From: Rhodocollybia butyracea
Taxonomy: Eukaryota > Basidiomycota > Agaricomycetes > Agaricales > Omphalotaceae
Direction of reading: 5' to 3'
DNA length: 64,000 nucleotides
NCBI GenBank assembly: GCA_015501585.1
Contig: JADNRY010000088.1
Span: 157,100 to 221,099, forward strand
A program made the translations under genes and the position numbers. This document shows positions 43,419 through 56,150 of the stretch, in pieces (positions within the stretch are counted from its first letter, which is position 1; each line of letters begins with the position of its first letter). Below the pieces are notes generated by a model. The model saw nothing but the letters and a program-made list of their open reading frames with translations, had not been told where the DNA came from and searched no databases.

Positions 43419-46400
43419 AATTGAACGTTCTTCAATTTGGTATAGCGCATGTTAACGCCTGTAATTTCCCTTGACTTAATACTTTTGACGAACAACAAGA
43501 ACGATAATCAATTAGTCTGCATACGGAGCGCTATTCTAATCACTCGGGAATCACTCGGGATGGTGTAAGGACAAGCTGCGCCCTCGATATTCCGCTTTGA
43601 ACACCGACAGATATGGGATATCCTCTCCACCACAAAATCATATCCGCCAATGTGTTGGGCTCGATGCATTCCCGGTGTAGAGATAAATATATTAATAACC
43701 GGTACCATATTCGCCTCTAATTGTAAGATCAGGACAGTGGACCCTCCGAGTTTGGCGGTGGCAACTGGGGACGTGAAGGATAACAGTTATAAATCCACCG
43801 TAGGCATTATCAGATAATGGTTCTAGAAAGGGGTTAGTGGGTGGTGTATATAGGGGCAAAGAGACGCCTCTGTCAGAGGGATGATGGATACATGATAGGA
43901 TGAAATTATACTGGTGAGATCCGATTCCCACAGCCAGCTTACTACAACTAGGTAAGGCTACTCATACAGCTATAAAACAAACATCCATACTTTGGGGTCG
44001 TAATGCACAACTGACACTGGCTGGTAATAATGAAACTCCTCTAATTCATTGTGGGCTGGGGCGCCTTTTCCTATCTCAGAAATTCACACTGGAAGTCAAA
44101 GTAGTTCTCCCGATCCCCGAAATAATTCTGTTGCATAGAGCACTTGCAAAATGTCATACGTAGACTCCACAGCCTGAGATGAGTCTGTAATTCATCTATC
44201 CGCCCACAGGTCTTTGAGTGATTCCATATGTCCCGAAAATCGAGGTAATTCCTTCAAGTAGATTGTACCCCAGCTTGTCTAGCTGTTCACTGGAAAAAAC
44301 CTGCCGATTTTAATCTGCTGATACAAGAAATGCATTGGGGGACAGGTTAGATAATCTTACATTCGAGAACATGAAGTCGCTGCTCTATAGGACTTTTCTC
44401 TCGCTCCTCATCTATATATTGTATGTAAACTAATAAGTTTTGAAGTGGTATGGGTAGAACATTCGGACAGTGCGGCAGCAGTAGCAGGCGCCATGGATAG
44501 TACGCTTGCGACTCGGGTTGGTCAGAGCTCGGGAATATGAAATGGGAAAGAGCACCCGTCTTTTAGTTGTCGGCCCGTGCGAGTATATACTTTCTACAGT
44601 GCACAAACGACGCGCTGGTAGAGGAGCATTGAAAACTGCAGAGCTCCTTGAACATTGTTCTCGAACATTGGTCTCGAACATTGGTCTCATCACTAAATCT
44701 CGAGAGTTATCATATTTGATTATGATCTGGAGAACTCACTGGCGGTCAGCCGTAACCGAGGTAATGTCCTGATAATGCTGCTAAGCATCCGAAAATTGAT
44801 TATAATGCATTAAACGCTTAGCCCAAATTGGAAAATGATTATTGTCGTATTATCAAAAGATGATAACTACGTCCCTCATTTGCCATACATGCACCACCCT
44901 TCTGTCTGCATTGTAGTGGGTAAGAATACTTATACTACATTGTAATGCGAGAAAATATTTATATGCGATTGAAACGAATTATCAGGTTGGAGCCAAGCAG
45001 CTTTTTCTGGTAGCCTTCATCACATTAACTGGTATTGAACCATGCACGAATTAGAGCAGTAATAACGCATTTTATTCCAAACATGAATACATATAAGCTA
45101 TTACATGAGACTACTATGTATGTATGGGGACATAACGAAGGGGCTAAAGGAAGGAAGGGGCCCGAAGGAATAACCGTATGAGGCTGCAGCGCTTGAAAGT
45201 TGAAATCAATCAATCCAGTGAAGAAGCTTGACCCGCATTGGCTTGGACCGGCAGAAGACTTGAACGTTGAGGGAAATACATTGGATTGCTCAGCAGGAGT
45301 TGGGGTTGTAGCATGGAATGAGCTTCGAGTAAGTTTTGAGGGGTGTCATGGCTTGGGGCTTGAATATCTTGAGTCGACTTGGGACAGAACCGTTGACAAT
45401 AAAGTGGGGGAAGAAAGATGCGAACGGGTGTGAGCATGTAAAAGCTAGTTTAAATATCACTTAGTGCCGGTAATAATTGATGCGGTTGCTGTTACCCGTG
45501 AGGGATAAGCTGGGACAAGAGGGAACGACTAAGTAGAAAAAGCGAATGACAACCAGATCTTGATGCACCCAAAGTTGTCCCTGATGTGGAGTACTGTACC
45601 CCCATTGTAACGGAGCCGAGTATGAAATACTACTACTACTACTGTAAAAGCTGTACCGTATAGTCACGGTGCAGAAGCTCTTAAACTTACTCATGCTCAC
45701 AGTGCATGAACACACTCATACTGCAACTAGGTCAAAGTCATGAGCAGGAGCTTGAGCCTCCAGGTGGTTTCGGGCTGCGACAGCTTGACACGGATGATGG
45801 TGGAACAGGCTGGCTCACCCGTACAGGGTTGATTTAAGTTGGGTCCGAGTTTCGAATTAAAAGCGGCTTGCTTGCTCTTGCTTGTGGCGAAGAAACGGAG
45901 AGAAACGGTACTTGCCAGAGAGGAGGTTAGAGCCTAGAGGTGAATTTACTGTAGGGAAAGAAAGGATTCAAGGAAGTGGATCATTTTGCAAGTAAAAATA
46001 ACGAGCTCGAGTTGCAAAATTCTCGAAATCCAGCCTTACTCAAAGTTTATGAACTTTACCAGTACTAGTGTGTCATGACGAGGAAAATACATATGATTAC
46101 ATTTTACCCAGAAGACTTTCTCCAGCTTTGGAAAGAAATATAAGGTCAACATAATGAGGATGTGAATCTCATATAGCAAGATCATCTGGGAGGAAGAATT
46201 ACCTGGCAATGGCAATCAGTTTTAGGCAGCTCTCAGGATTACCGCTGTCGGTATGCTCGGTATAATCATTAGGTTCCGCCCATAATCACTTATAATCAAA
46301 GAAAAATCATTTTATATAGCCGCTAACCACGCTATAATCCATTACCACCCTGTAAAATCTTTATTACACCTGGTGAGAGGTGTAATCCCTGGCAAGATTT

Positions 46401-47515
46401 TCCCGCATTTAGTGATGCTCGAGCTTTCATCTACGCGAACGTAAACTAGCCAGGAACGCTTGACATACTGTCATGGTTAACTAAAAATTTAGTAAGGCTC
46501 CCAAACGAACTTCACCCTTCATCATCCGCAATCATCCGCATATCAATAGATTTAATCCTCCACAGAAAAGTCGTCGTCATCTCGTGAATTTCACGAAGCG
46601 AAATGCGGCCTCTGTAGACGACTTGTTTCTTTCCATGCCTTCGGATAGGTGTAGATCATCAGATGCTAGCGTTGAAAAGGGAGACCTTTGACAAGGAAGT
46701 AATGTTGGTCCTCTGATACTGTCCGAGTAGACTCTTCTTTTCAATGCGCAACTTCAGTTCAAACCATCTTTGATATTTTGGTCAGTCCCCTGACCAGTGC
46801 AAGCCAGTGCAGGTCTGCACTACCAATAGTGCCCGATGCACACACAATTTTTTCCATGTTTGGTTTTTCATGTTTAAAAGATTTAGCATTGACAGACTGG
46901 CAAGAAACAATATTTTGGAGCACTGCACGGGTACTGCCCCTTTCTCAAAGGTACAACAACAGATGAAAAACTAGAGACAGTGATACCAAGTGAGCTGTGA
47001 AGGGAATCAAGAAAGTTTAACCCCCGGTAACAAGGCACAAGGCAGCCCTCTTCATTACAGGCTCGTGATCCTGAGTAGCTCTTTCAGCTTTTTGATTTCT
47101 GAATATAGCATACGCAACCCAGCATGTTAGTTCGTACTAAGGTTTGAGCCCAACCTCACCCAAGAATGAGGGTTGTACGTTGAATTTTTGTATCCAGATC
47201 CCTCGCTCAATCAGTCAACTTGAAAGTGTAGAGAGAAGTAATAAGTAAGGGGGGTCTCACTGAGCCTCTATTCGCAAAAACCTTGAACTCGCTCAAGATA
47301 CTGCTTTGACCCTCGCTCGTTCACTCATCCACTATGTATACTCAGGGGCTGATATGTTAGTAAAACCGAAACAGCGGATACAGGATACTCTTTAACGATA
47401 ATTTACAGCTTGAATGGCACCAACCGAAGCTCATATTCTTGTCCTGGGAGATGGCCACTGAATTTTGTCCGATAGTAGCAATACCGTGAGCAAGGCCTTC
47501 ATTTACACACTCCTC
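43419..47515. other. 4.1-kb gene-poor stretch
   Basis: No open frame here is convincing on either strand. A short tandem repeat (tctcgaacattgg, about three units) lies at 44655-44690, a TAC triplet run at 45628-45640, and a palindrome ATTACACCT-6 nt-AGGTGTAAT at 46363-46386 downstream of a cluster of TATAATC words (46269-46340). The last may be a relic of a small transposable element. Confidence 0.4.
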
Positions 47516-49107
47516 TTAGACTTCGCTTTCAGCGCTTCGAGTTGGCGATGGAAGTAAACCCAATCGAATCTTGTCTGAATCCAAGGGGGTATCCAGCGTC
47601 GACGGTGTCGTTGGTGAAAGAATGTTATCTGTTGAATGATTAAATTGTAGCATGCTCCGCGATCTCACGTTTGAGATGTCAAGACCACCAGACAATATGA
47701 GTGCCGACTGCATTTTCCGTAGCACGACACGGTGATTCATACTTGGGGCTTGGGATTAATAGTTGGCCCAGAGGTTGCAAGTGAATGCACGTACTTGGCT
47801 AACATGGTGTTGGAGAAAACTATCAATAATGGTCAGTGTTAGGGACACAGGCTGATACGAGGAAGTCACCTTTAGGAAACACAACATAAAGGGCGACCCA
47901 TGTATCTGTTTTGAAATCAAGTGAGCATAAGCTCTTGTGAAAGGTCCGCGTAAGCTACGCCTTACAGTTTTCGACGTTATGGAGGTACTATCAGGACTGC
48001 ATGTTAAGAGGGAATCAGCAAAGACGGAACGTACTCACGCATATTATCACCGCAACACCAAGCATGCTGGAAGAGCCCTTCAGTTCTCTGAACAAGAATG
48101 ATGGACACCATAGGACGTTACCTAGTTATGACCCCAGTCTCTGAATCAAAGGTTAAAGCCATGAAGGTAATTAGATCCGACGAACGACGCACCGATAGAC
48201 CATAGTATTAATTTATCGATCACCGCTGTTGTACTGTGGAACCAAGGAATGAGGTCAGAGGTTCAGATACAGCTTTACTCCTTACTTTTTGAAGGCACTG
48301 GCACTCCGCTGGTACAATAGACAATATACTAGGGTTACAGAGATGATAATATCCACAACGGCACGAAGGACCAGCGGAGCCAGGATCAGCCATTTGGTCG
48401 AGGTGAGATACATTTCTACACTCTTTCCAGCGATTATTGCTGCCTTGACGCCGACTACCATGTCTAATGACAGCTGGCAAGTCATGAGGAAGAGACAGAT
48501 AACAGGAATATAGTACGGGGGGCCTGTGAATCGGCAATCCGGTAGGTAAAATACCCTTGAGCTTCAAGGAGAGAATTTAGGGTCTTCGTGTACTCGTTTT
48601 TATGTCATTGTATGAGGACTTACCGAGGACGGCCACTGCGCCGTGAAAGAAAATAGACACGGCAAAGGAGGGGGGAGCTGATGTCATGATCGCATTCGGG
48701 ACCCCAAACTGAACTATGGCATAGTAGTAGACAAGGTGGAAGAGGCACATCGTATGGCCCAGCTCGATGAGCCTGGATGGAGGAGGAAGATCGAATTCAG
48801 CTTTATAAGTCAGCTTGAATAAAATGGGATGGACGTACCACATCCCATCAACCTGCAACCCAATGAAGTGAGTTATTATTCAAGCATCGTGATCAGAGTG
48901 GGGACGACTTGCATACCAGGCCAAACCGGATCCAACGCGATTCATTAGGAAAGTTCTTGTGGTAGATATACACTTGCGCGGTAAACAGACCAAAGAGAAC
49001 ACAGGCTACGAGGATACCGAGTAGCGTAATACCTACATTTCGAGATTTAGCGCTTTCCAGGAGTAATGGATTAAAATCAGCTCACCAAGAGTAGAGGTGA
49101 AAGGCAT
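47516..49107 (-). CDS. DUF6534 multi-TM protein, one probable frameshift
   Basis: Well-supported exons are 49107-49086, 49032-48917, 48852-48624, 48561-48286 and 48233-48193. Further exons run to the stop at 47516, with less certain borders. The text shows TSTLGITLLGILVACVLFGL, TAQVYIYHKNFPNESRWI, then IELGHTMCLFHLVYYYAIVQ and FAVSIFFHGAVAVLAQGYFT (YRIA follows), the recurring DUF6534 pattern in agaricomycetes. Around seven TMs are expected and the tail is Ser/Thr-rich (RKMQSALILSGGLDISNV is typical). Exon 4 changes frame at the homopolymer at 48517-48522 (six C on the coding strand): one more C would restore YYIPVICLFLMTCQLS. No function is known for the family. Confidence 0.7.
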
Positions 49108-49537
49108 TTTGGAGGGTCCTTGATTGACGGGAGAGGTGTTGGCCCCGTTGAGTGTTTTCTAGGAGGGACTTGGAGGAGGGATTTCAAGCGCTGTCGTTAA
49201 TTTTAAAGCTGTCACCTGGTATTTCCGGGAAATGAAGGTGTGCGAGAGCAGACGGCCAGGGCGGACCATGATGTTGTGGCGTACTGCGTGCATGATAACA
49301 GAAATCTAGAAGTCATTGGACTTCTCATCGCTCGGTTATTAATAAGTAGTAAATGAACTTGCACATCCGGAATGATCGATGATGACGCCGATAATGGAGA
49401 AACACGTTCACTCTGCAGAAACGTATCACTTAGTGGATTGGACAGATGCATATAATATCATAGATCACAACAAACCAAGTATAAGTAACCAGGTATTCTC
49501 ACCAACTGTCGAGACATGATTTGACCACTAAAGGTAT

Positions 49538-49610
49538 GTGCACCACGGCGACCTTAAGACGCACCGCTGTGCTCCCAGATGGAAGTGTGAGTTCGAATCC
49601 CGAGGTGCAC
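49538..49610 (+). tRNA. tRNA-like element (degenerate; Ser-GCT-like)
   Basis: The 73-nt stretch starts GTGCACC and ends GGTGCAC, a perfect 7-bp acceptor stem. GTTCGAATC matches the Pol III B box at the expected place, and GGCGACCTTAAG resembles an A box. A 7-nt loop with T33 would give anticodon GCT. However, the T stem pairs badly and the usual T8 is missing, and a serine tRNA should have a long variable arm. It may be a pseudo-tRNA or the head of a tRNA-derived SINE. Confidence 0.35.
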
Positions 49611-49738
49611 GCAATGACAGTCGGGAGCAGTTGAATGAACATTATCATCTATGCTCTACTCAGCGATCCAAAGCAGTAAAAGTCACACGTCAACACCGCT
49701 TTTCCCAAACTCAAATAAACACAACAACGTTCACTTCC

Positions 49739-51859
49739 TTATCCAGAAGGATTTGTGATAACACGCACAAAGCACCGTTCATATCTCTGCCTCACAGCTC
49801 CAACACCACTCTCTCTCGCATTCAAAACTCGCGGCAAGCGCCCACGCACACCTTCAGGTTCGGGTTCACGATGATTCTCAATCGGCTCAATCCTATAACG
49901 ACCAATATGTTTAGTACGAAACACCCCAGCAAGCTGATCAAGATGATCCCAGGGCAAAACATCTCGAAGAGTAAATTCACGGAGATTTGGGTTACGGGTA
50001 GCAATCTGTATCGCACTTTTGGTGAGATCGCTCCCTCCCTTGAACCCGTCCACGTTGACATTGAGTTTGCGTAGGGTTCGGGTTACGGTTAGCATTCGAA
50101 GACCGGGGACGACGCGTATACCGGTTGATAGCTCTCGCTGGAAACAGAGACAGCGATAATGCCAAGAGTGAGCAAAAATCAGGACAAGATGAGTAGACCC
50201 TTACTAGTGATAAACCATGATGTTGATGATATTTCGAAACATCTGAGCTGAGGGCATCTTCGCAAAAGTCTTTCATAGAATACCAACTGAGAAGAGGGGC
50301 TGTCCATGTAATTTACATATAGAGAGAGTGATTTGAGATGGGGAAGATCTCCGAGGACGTCCCCCAAATTAGCAGAGGGGCTGAACCAATCCTGATAAGG
50401 TAACACGCGTACTCAGCTCATAGTCCAAAGAAAGAAAGACAAAACGCGATAGCTTAACTAACAGAAAGATCAAGACTCTGGATCCGTGACAGCACACTGT
50501 TCGCGTGCTGAAGTTGCTGCAATCTCCCTCGATACAACCCGAGCTTCGGCATCGAAAGCAAACACCCCATCACTTCCGAGGAGTAGAACATTGTTCCCAG
50601 GGAAGATACCTCTTCTAAAGTTGGATGTGCTTGAAAGAACATGCACATCATCTCATCATCACTAATGCTGTCAGTATCATCAATCCATACATTGCCCAGA
50701 GCGAGCTTTCGAAGGCTAGGCCAGCGTCCAGAAAATACGGGTTTCAAGTTCCATGCATCTGCGGCAAAACAGGTTCCATCGAGAGTTAGTTCTTCCAAGG
50801 AGTCACTGGAGAATAGCATATTCCATAAGGTGGCAGGTAAGTCTTGGTTAATGGGGTAGTCTGTGTAATGATTGGAATATAGCCTGAGATGAGGTACTTA
50901 TTGAGGGATACGAAGGTCACTTATCATGGTCCAGTGCTCCGAGACTTGCGTGAAGAGATGAAATCCTTGAAGATTTTGAAACTTGAAAAGCTATTTGGAT
51001 TTCGGCGAAGTAGGAATAGTTGAATTGAAGGAAGACGAGTCAGGGGAAGGAGTGTGTACCTCAAGATCTGCTCGAAAACTCGCTAGCGTCTTCTGGCCTA
51101 CTGAGGTACCGATATCCCGTAGGTACGGCAACTGCCGACTTCAAAAGTTAAAAATATTTGCGGGGGCATAGAATCACCGAGTCAATTTTACTCACTTTTC
51201 TCGTAAGCTTAACCAGAAGGAATCTCTTGGCCTCTCCTTCCCAAACCACTTGAACATGCTTAACAGCGGTAAATCTCCATTTGACGCTATCCCTTCGAGA
51301 ACATCAAGGACATCGCCTTCATTAATACTCTTCTCCGAGCTGTTTGCCCAGCCCGAAGGTTCTCGATTAGGTTTGAGAATGAGATTCTTGATATAACGCG
51401 TGGTTGAGGGGCTATGTGGAAAGATCTTTATTGCGGAGCGACATAAATCTGTGTATGAGCAGTCGATCGTGTGATGGAGATATGGATGAAAGAGAGTTAA
51501 AAGTCGTTTACACTGCAGTATGTTTAGGTTTGCAACCATTCAACACGAGACGTAGAGTGACTACTCACTGCCAATGAAGCTCGTAAGAGTGTTGGTGGAG
51601 TACACCAACTCGCTATTTCGTGCAAGAGATCGTCTGGAATGTCTTCAAGGGGGGTAGGAGGGCCGCGAGCCGGAAGCTAAAGTTGGCGTGGAAGAGATAA
51701 CATCTAGGTTACTGATGTGCTTGCGAGACAGGGTAAATGTCGCTGGACCGCTGTGACCTTAGAATCTTGTGACTCTAATGAGTCCAACTGAGAGTTCTTG
51801 CGAAATCTAAAGAGCTTCGAGCCCTTTTTAACATCTTTGCTTGGCTGAGCTCCTGGCAT
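49739..51859 (-). CDS. F-box/LRR-type protein, ~9 exons
   Basis: Early exons 51859-51713, 51676-51569, 51512-51196 and 51138-51060 close in phase; later ones continue in open frame to the stop at 49739. The start used is the ATG followed by PGAQPSKDVKK. The F-box reads PLEDIPDDLLHEIASWCTPP and is split by an intron, with CKRLLTLFHPYLHHTIDCSY after it. Leucine-rich text follows: LEELTLDGTCFAADAWN, WPSLRKLALGNVW, LPHLKSLSLYVNY, CPQLRCFEISS and LRKLNVNVDGF. The likely role is an SCF ubiquitin-ligase adaptor. It is not closely related to the F-box genes at 2349-5723. The last intron's acceptor is uncertain. Confidence 0.78.
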
Positions 51860-52364
51860 TGAACTAGTTGGAAAGGTCAACCGGTCGGTCAAGCTTTCAA
51901 GATGGGCGTGGCGCCGTGGTCATTGTCAGTCATCGTCATGGTAGCTGGACCGTTTTAGCGCCCGAGGTCAATATGCCGAATCCTTGCGAATCTTCCATTT
52001 CAAGGCTTGCCTACGGTAAGAAAAATGTCTTCTCCATCTGAACAAGCATCTTGATGATTCAACACAAGCTGAGTATTCTCGCAACTACCAGAACCTGACC
52101 GGAAATTTCCTTTCCATAATTAACAAAGCAACCAGTATTTGTGTATATTTAGTACTAGTATTCCAAATTGCCTTATCTGGTAATTTTTGCATGAATTGCA
52201 CGCATTAGATGGATACCAACATCCTATTCCTGATAGTGGTTTGAATAGACTTGGATTGGTGCACATATGTACAGGTACCTCCTTCAGGAATAAAGAGTCT
52301 GGTATATAACCCGCGCTCAAGCAGTTTCCCAATGTTCCCTAATCTCCTCAAGCGCTCTCAGGAA
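51860..52364. other. Upstream flank of the two-TM copy 2
   Basis: From ~52165 the sequence matches, inverted, the flank at ~11650-11840 (ATTGCACGCATTAGATGG..., then TATATAACCCGCGCTCAAGCAG), so the promoter was duplicated together with the gene. Nothing else is recognised. Confidence 0.5.
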
Positions 52365-52895
52365 TGTTTTCCGAATCTTCTCCTTCCGGGCTTGCTGAAG
52401 CCAGCAACTGCCCTCTAGAGCCCCAGGAGCATACCCCAGTTTTCAGTCGCTTTGCAACCCACTTCAGACGCCGTCGATCCGATTTTCGGTCGTGACGAAT
52501 CGGAAGAACAGGAGACACTACCCCCATACATCGAAGAACCCCCAGCCTATTCTTCCTCAGGCTCAAATGAACCTGTTACACTTGCGATGTATCTGTTTAA
52601 ATTTGGGTTTTGTGAGTTTGTTTTTCCAATCCAAGCCTCGTTCTAACTATCTCCCAGTATTCTTCCCATTCTGGATTGTGGGAGCGTGTATCCTCTTCTC
52701 TCCCCTCCGTCAACCCCAGCCTTCATCAGGCGCACCTTCGACCGTATGGCTCCCAGAAAAAACTCCTGCTGAACGAGAGGAGATTCTTCAAAAAATGCGA
52801 GGACCGAGATTAAATGGGCGAAACGGTGCTTGATTGCTTTGGGGATTTTCATTATTTTGATTTTGAGTGTTGGGGTGGGGTGGGGGTGGGAATAG
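52365..52895 (+). pseudogene. Small two-TM protein pseudogene (copy 2)
   Basis: The start ATG is followed by FSESSPSGLAEASN. The frame slips by one base in a T run (~52440) to reach VDPIFGRDESEE and LPPYIEEPPAYSSSGSNEPV. The intron 52612-52657 joins KFGF to FFPFWIVGACILFSPLRQPQ, then LPEKTPAEREEILQKMR. A second 1-nt slip near 52805 is needed to read TEIKWAKRCLIALG and the last TM to the stop at 52893-52895. The two copies carry different lesions, so both derive from a working gene. Function is unknown. Confidence 0.7.
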
Positions 52896-53265
52896 AAAGG
52901 AGACGATGAGAGCGTATGGGTTTGGAATATTTAATCCTGGCATAGGAAGTCGCTAGAAAACCCAAGAGCGAATGGGCGAGTCGACTGGTTTCTACTCGCT
53001 GGCTGCTTAGGCTGTGTGCACGCTTTTTTTCATGGTATCTTTATGATCTTCCCCTTCATGACCCTTTTTGTACGTTGATGTATCGATAACTTATGATCGT
53101 GCTTTTCCCAGTGTAACTCTTAAAATTGGTGGAATTGCGCTCAACTTCACGTTCACATTTAAGGTGATCATATCGTGAACGATCTTGATGTTGAAGTACA
53201 ATTTATACACCTTATCATAATACCGTTTGACCTTCAGGAAACACTACATTTACACGGTACAGTTC

Positions 53266-55492
53266 TCAAGTAAGTTTCACATCCAGAGACGCTTCTATGT
53301 CTTTGTAGCGAGGAATAAAGCGACATTTGAAAGGAAGTGGATGGTTGACAAGTGATAACCCAGGATACCACTCCGCTTTTCGCTCCGCAAGTTACCATGC
53401 TCATCGATCTCAGGTTCAATTCTGTAGCACCTTAAAATGGACGCCATCCCAATCCACAATGATGCCAATGCAAGCTCTTTACCGGGCTATCGATGAATAT
53501 CTCTTACATCAACTCCACCCAAAAATTGTGAACCGGAATGACTCACACAAGCGCGTCTGCCAAATCCAATGCAGGACCTATATCTTTGACACTGGGGTCT
53601 AATTTCCCATTAAGTATCAAGAAAGCGAGAAGGGTTGAATCGATATGGATCTGGATAATCTTCTTGTTGTGTAGAATTGACCTGAGTATCGTATTTTCAC
53701 TGTTCAGAAACTACCAAGTGATAGAGATAGACTGTATGCTCACCAGACATTGGTATAATAATTGAGTTCTTGGGAATTAGATATCCGGAATAAACATCAT
53801 CTTCAGTAACAAGATGTGGGAAACATAGAGCTGCGACTGTTGATATCTTATGTACAGGTTATGAGCGTATATCGATATTCAACCAAGGTTTCTGGTACCT
53901 CAATACCTCTCGAACAACTGCATGGATGTATGGAAGATCTGGCTCGAGGGAAAAGTTGGCAAATCTCCTGGCGCCAAAACCCTATCGAGTTCACGTTGAG
54001 CTTCGGTTTGAATGTCCGGATTCATCAACATAGCCTTAATTTTGTTAGCAGTGCGCATAAGGACTTCGAGAACTGTTCCGTTCACCAGTATAAAACTCCC
54101 CATGGTCATAACTATTGTGTCCGTCCCACCTTTTGAGAGAGTGAACTGCAAGCCTAATAGCCTAATAAGATAGGATATTACCTACATGAGCCATTGCAGA
54201 GGCTGCCTTAATGAGCTCTTCCTGCTGTGCTATGTCCTTAGTAGGTTCTATCTGTTCAAGGGCAACGGAGGCAAGAGACGAAGTGGCAGTCCCAGCGACC
54301 TAATGATTGTAGCGTTGCGTCAATGAAGATCCGACAGTCCAATAATAAAGAATTTACCGTTCGTTCTTTGGTTACACGAAAAGGGTCTTCAGTCATCTTT
54401 CGTGCGCAAAAGATTCCATCCTCTGCTTTACGCTTGAAGCCAGCTCCTGGAAAACCATTCCGGTACATATTTTACTGGATTCGGGTGTTATTCGAGCAGA
54501 TGAATACAAATACGCTGGTGTTTTTACTTACGAATGGGAATTGATCTACTAGGAATGCGCCAGGAGTTGCAGCGACGTCTAAAAGATTTTATTGCTTCAA
54601 TGGCGTCTTGATGAGGGCAAGGCTTCTTCTCCTTGGATCCCATAAGTTATATCCATGATGAAGTACAGTAGTCCACCTAGATATAATGAGTAAAGTGCTC
54701 CTTTACGCTTGTAGACACTCACGTATACAAATCTCCCATGATATCATCGGAATGCGCGAGGGCTCGAAGAGCTCATGAGTCGCTGTGATTTGCTTCGTAT
54801 GAAAACGCTTCACTTCTGTTGAGGGATTGCGTTTGTAAGTATTCTTCGCTGAGCTTTCCATATGTCGTCGTTGGGTCGTGTTCCAAGCGTGATTCCCCAC
54901 CTATTGTATTATTAGAAGGCGCGGTGATCTATCATCTGAATACCGCACACCGCCGGATATTTTTGCTTCAGTCATACTGGGGCTTCAAGGAAAATCGGGG
55001 GTGCACCAGAAAGTAGAATCAATCACGTACCCTATTAGCTCATTTAGCATGACCTGTCGAAAATACGGAAAGCTGAGTATGGGGTACTAAAGGTGATATA
55101 TGATAGGCCAGATAGGTGTCACATACCGAGTTAGGCCGACTCGAGTACAGCAAGGACCGGCTTCTCAAGAAGATCACTGATTGCCTGCTGCAGAGTCCAG
55201 AACGATAATGGAGTTTCCGAGAGCGCTCAGGTGAATAATGTCGGAATCTGGCGAGCCCCTTGAGCATACCCCCGATCGTGATAAAAATTATTACCGTATT
55301 TCCGACACATCTCGATGTAATCAAGCCAAATAAAACCTTTTCTGGGGATATCAAACAAGTTCCCTAGAATCGGAAGCTTCTTGGGCCCGGAGGTAGAGGG
55401 TATTGACGTGAATTCTTCCATCGTGCACATAAAACGAGAATCGAAGTGAAGAAAAGAAGAGCTAGAGCATGTATTGGCTCGACACTGAGCAT
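53266..55492 (-). pseudogene. Cytochrome P450 pseudogene 1
   Basis: The ATG at 55492 starts a membrane anchor (ALALLFFTSILVLCARW) leading to the proline hinge PLPPG. A missing base then shifts the frame into PKKLPILGNLF and FIWLDYIEMCRKY. Intron 1 and the next exon (SDIIHLSALGNSII) follow the same layout as copy 2. Further indels hit the exon after LSALGN, the region ATHEL, the heme loop (where FGFGRR should stand) and the final exon. The family resembles the OrdA-like P450s of agaricomycetes, which oxidise secondary metabolites or xenobiotics at the endoplasmic reticulum. It cannot make an enzyme. Confidence 0.85.
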
Positions 55493-55799
55493 TGTGAGGG
55501 ATGCAGACAGGTCTTAGTTGAGACATTCATGTCCTTTTATAAGAAGCCCAGGTCGCATGACATTACTACTTCAGGAACGCGTGACAGTTAAGATGGAAGA
55601 TCGTTCCCACTGCTTTTACTTTGTAGGAAACTCTCATTGCACTTCATGCTGAGTACACATCGGCCATAAAAGTCACAAAAATTTCCATGAAGCCTTTGAC
55701 GACAGTTGCCCGTCTGATCTACTTAGTACTTGATAAGTGCAGCTTTGGCCTCTTGCCGGCAGCCGCATTACGGACGGCAGGTCTAGAGATTGGATTCAG

Positions 55800-56150
55800 A
55801 ATTTGTACGCCTCAAATGAACTTTCCTACATCTAGAGATGTTTCTACGTCTTTAGAGAGCAATGAACCGACACTTGAAAGGAAGTGGGTGGTTGAACAGT
55901 GTCGGCCTCGGATACCACTCTCCTTTAAAGGAGTTACCATACTCATCCATTTCCGGCTCAATTATGTAGCAATTCAAGCTAATTCAAGATAGATGCCGCC
56001 CCGATCCACAACGATGCCAGTGCAATATCTTTGTCAGGCTGTCAATAAATGTTTCAATAATGTTTCGCTGAATTTTGAGAGCATAAGCGACACTCACACA
56101 AGCGCACCTCCAAAATCTGAACGCAGAATTTGTGGGATCATTTACACTGT
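55800..56150 (-). pseudogene. P450 3'-end fragment (copy 3)
   Basis: The minus strand resembles the last exons of the neighbouring P450s: a heme-loop relic (FRFWRCACV), a helix ending in IEPEMDEYGN and GEWYPRPTLFNHPLPFKCRF. The rest of the gene is absent. It shows a third duplication event at this locus. Confidence 0.75.
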
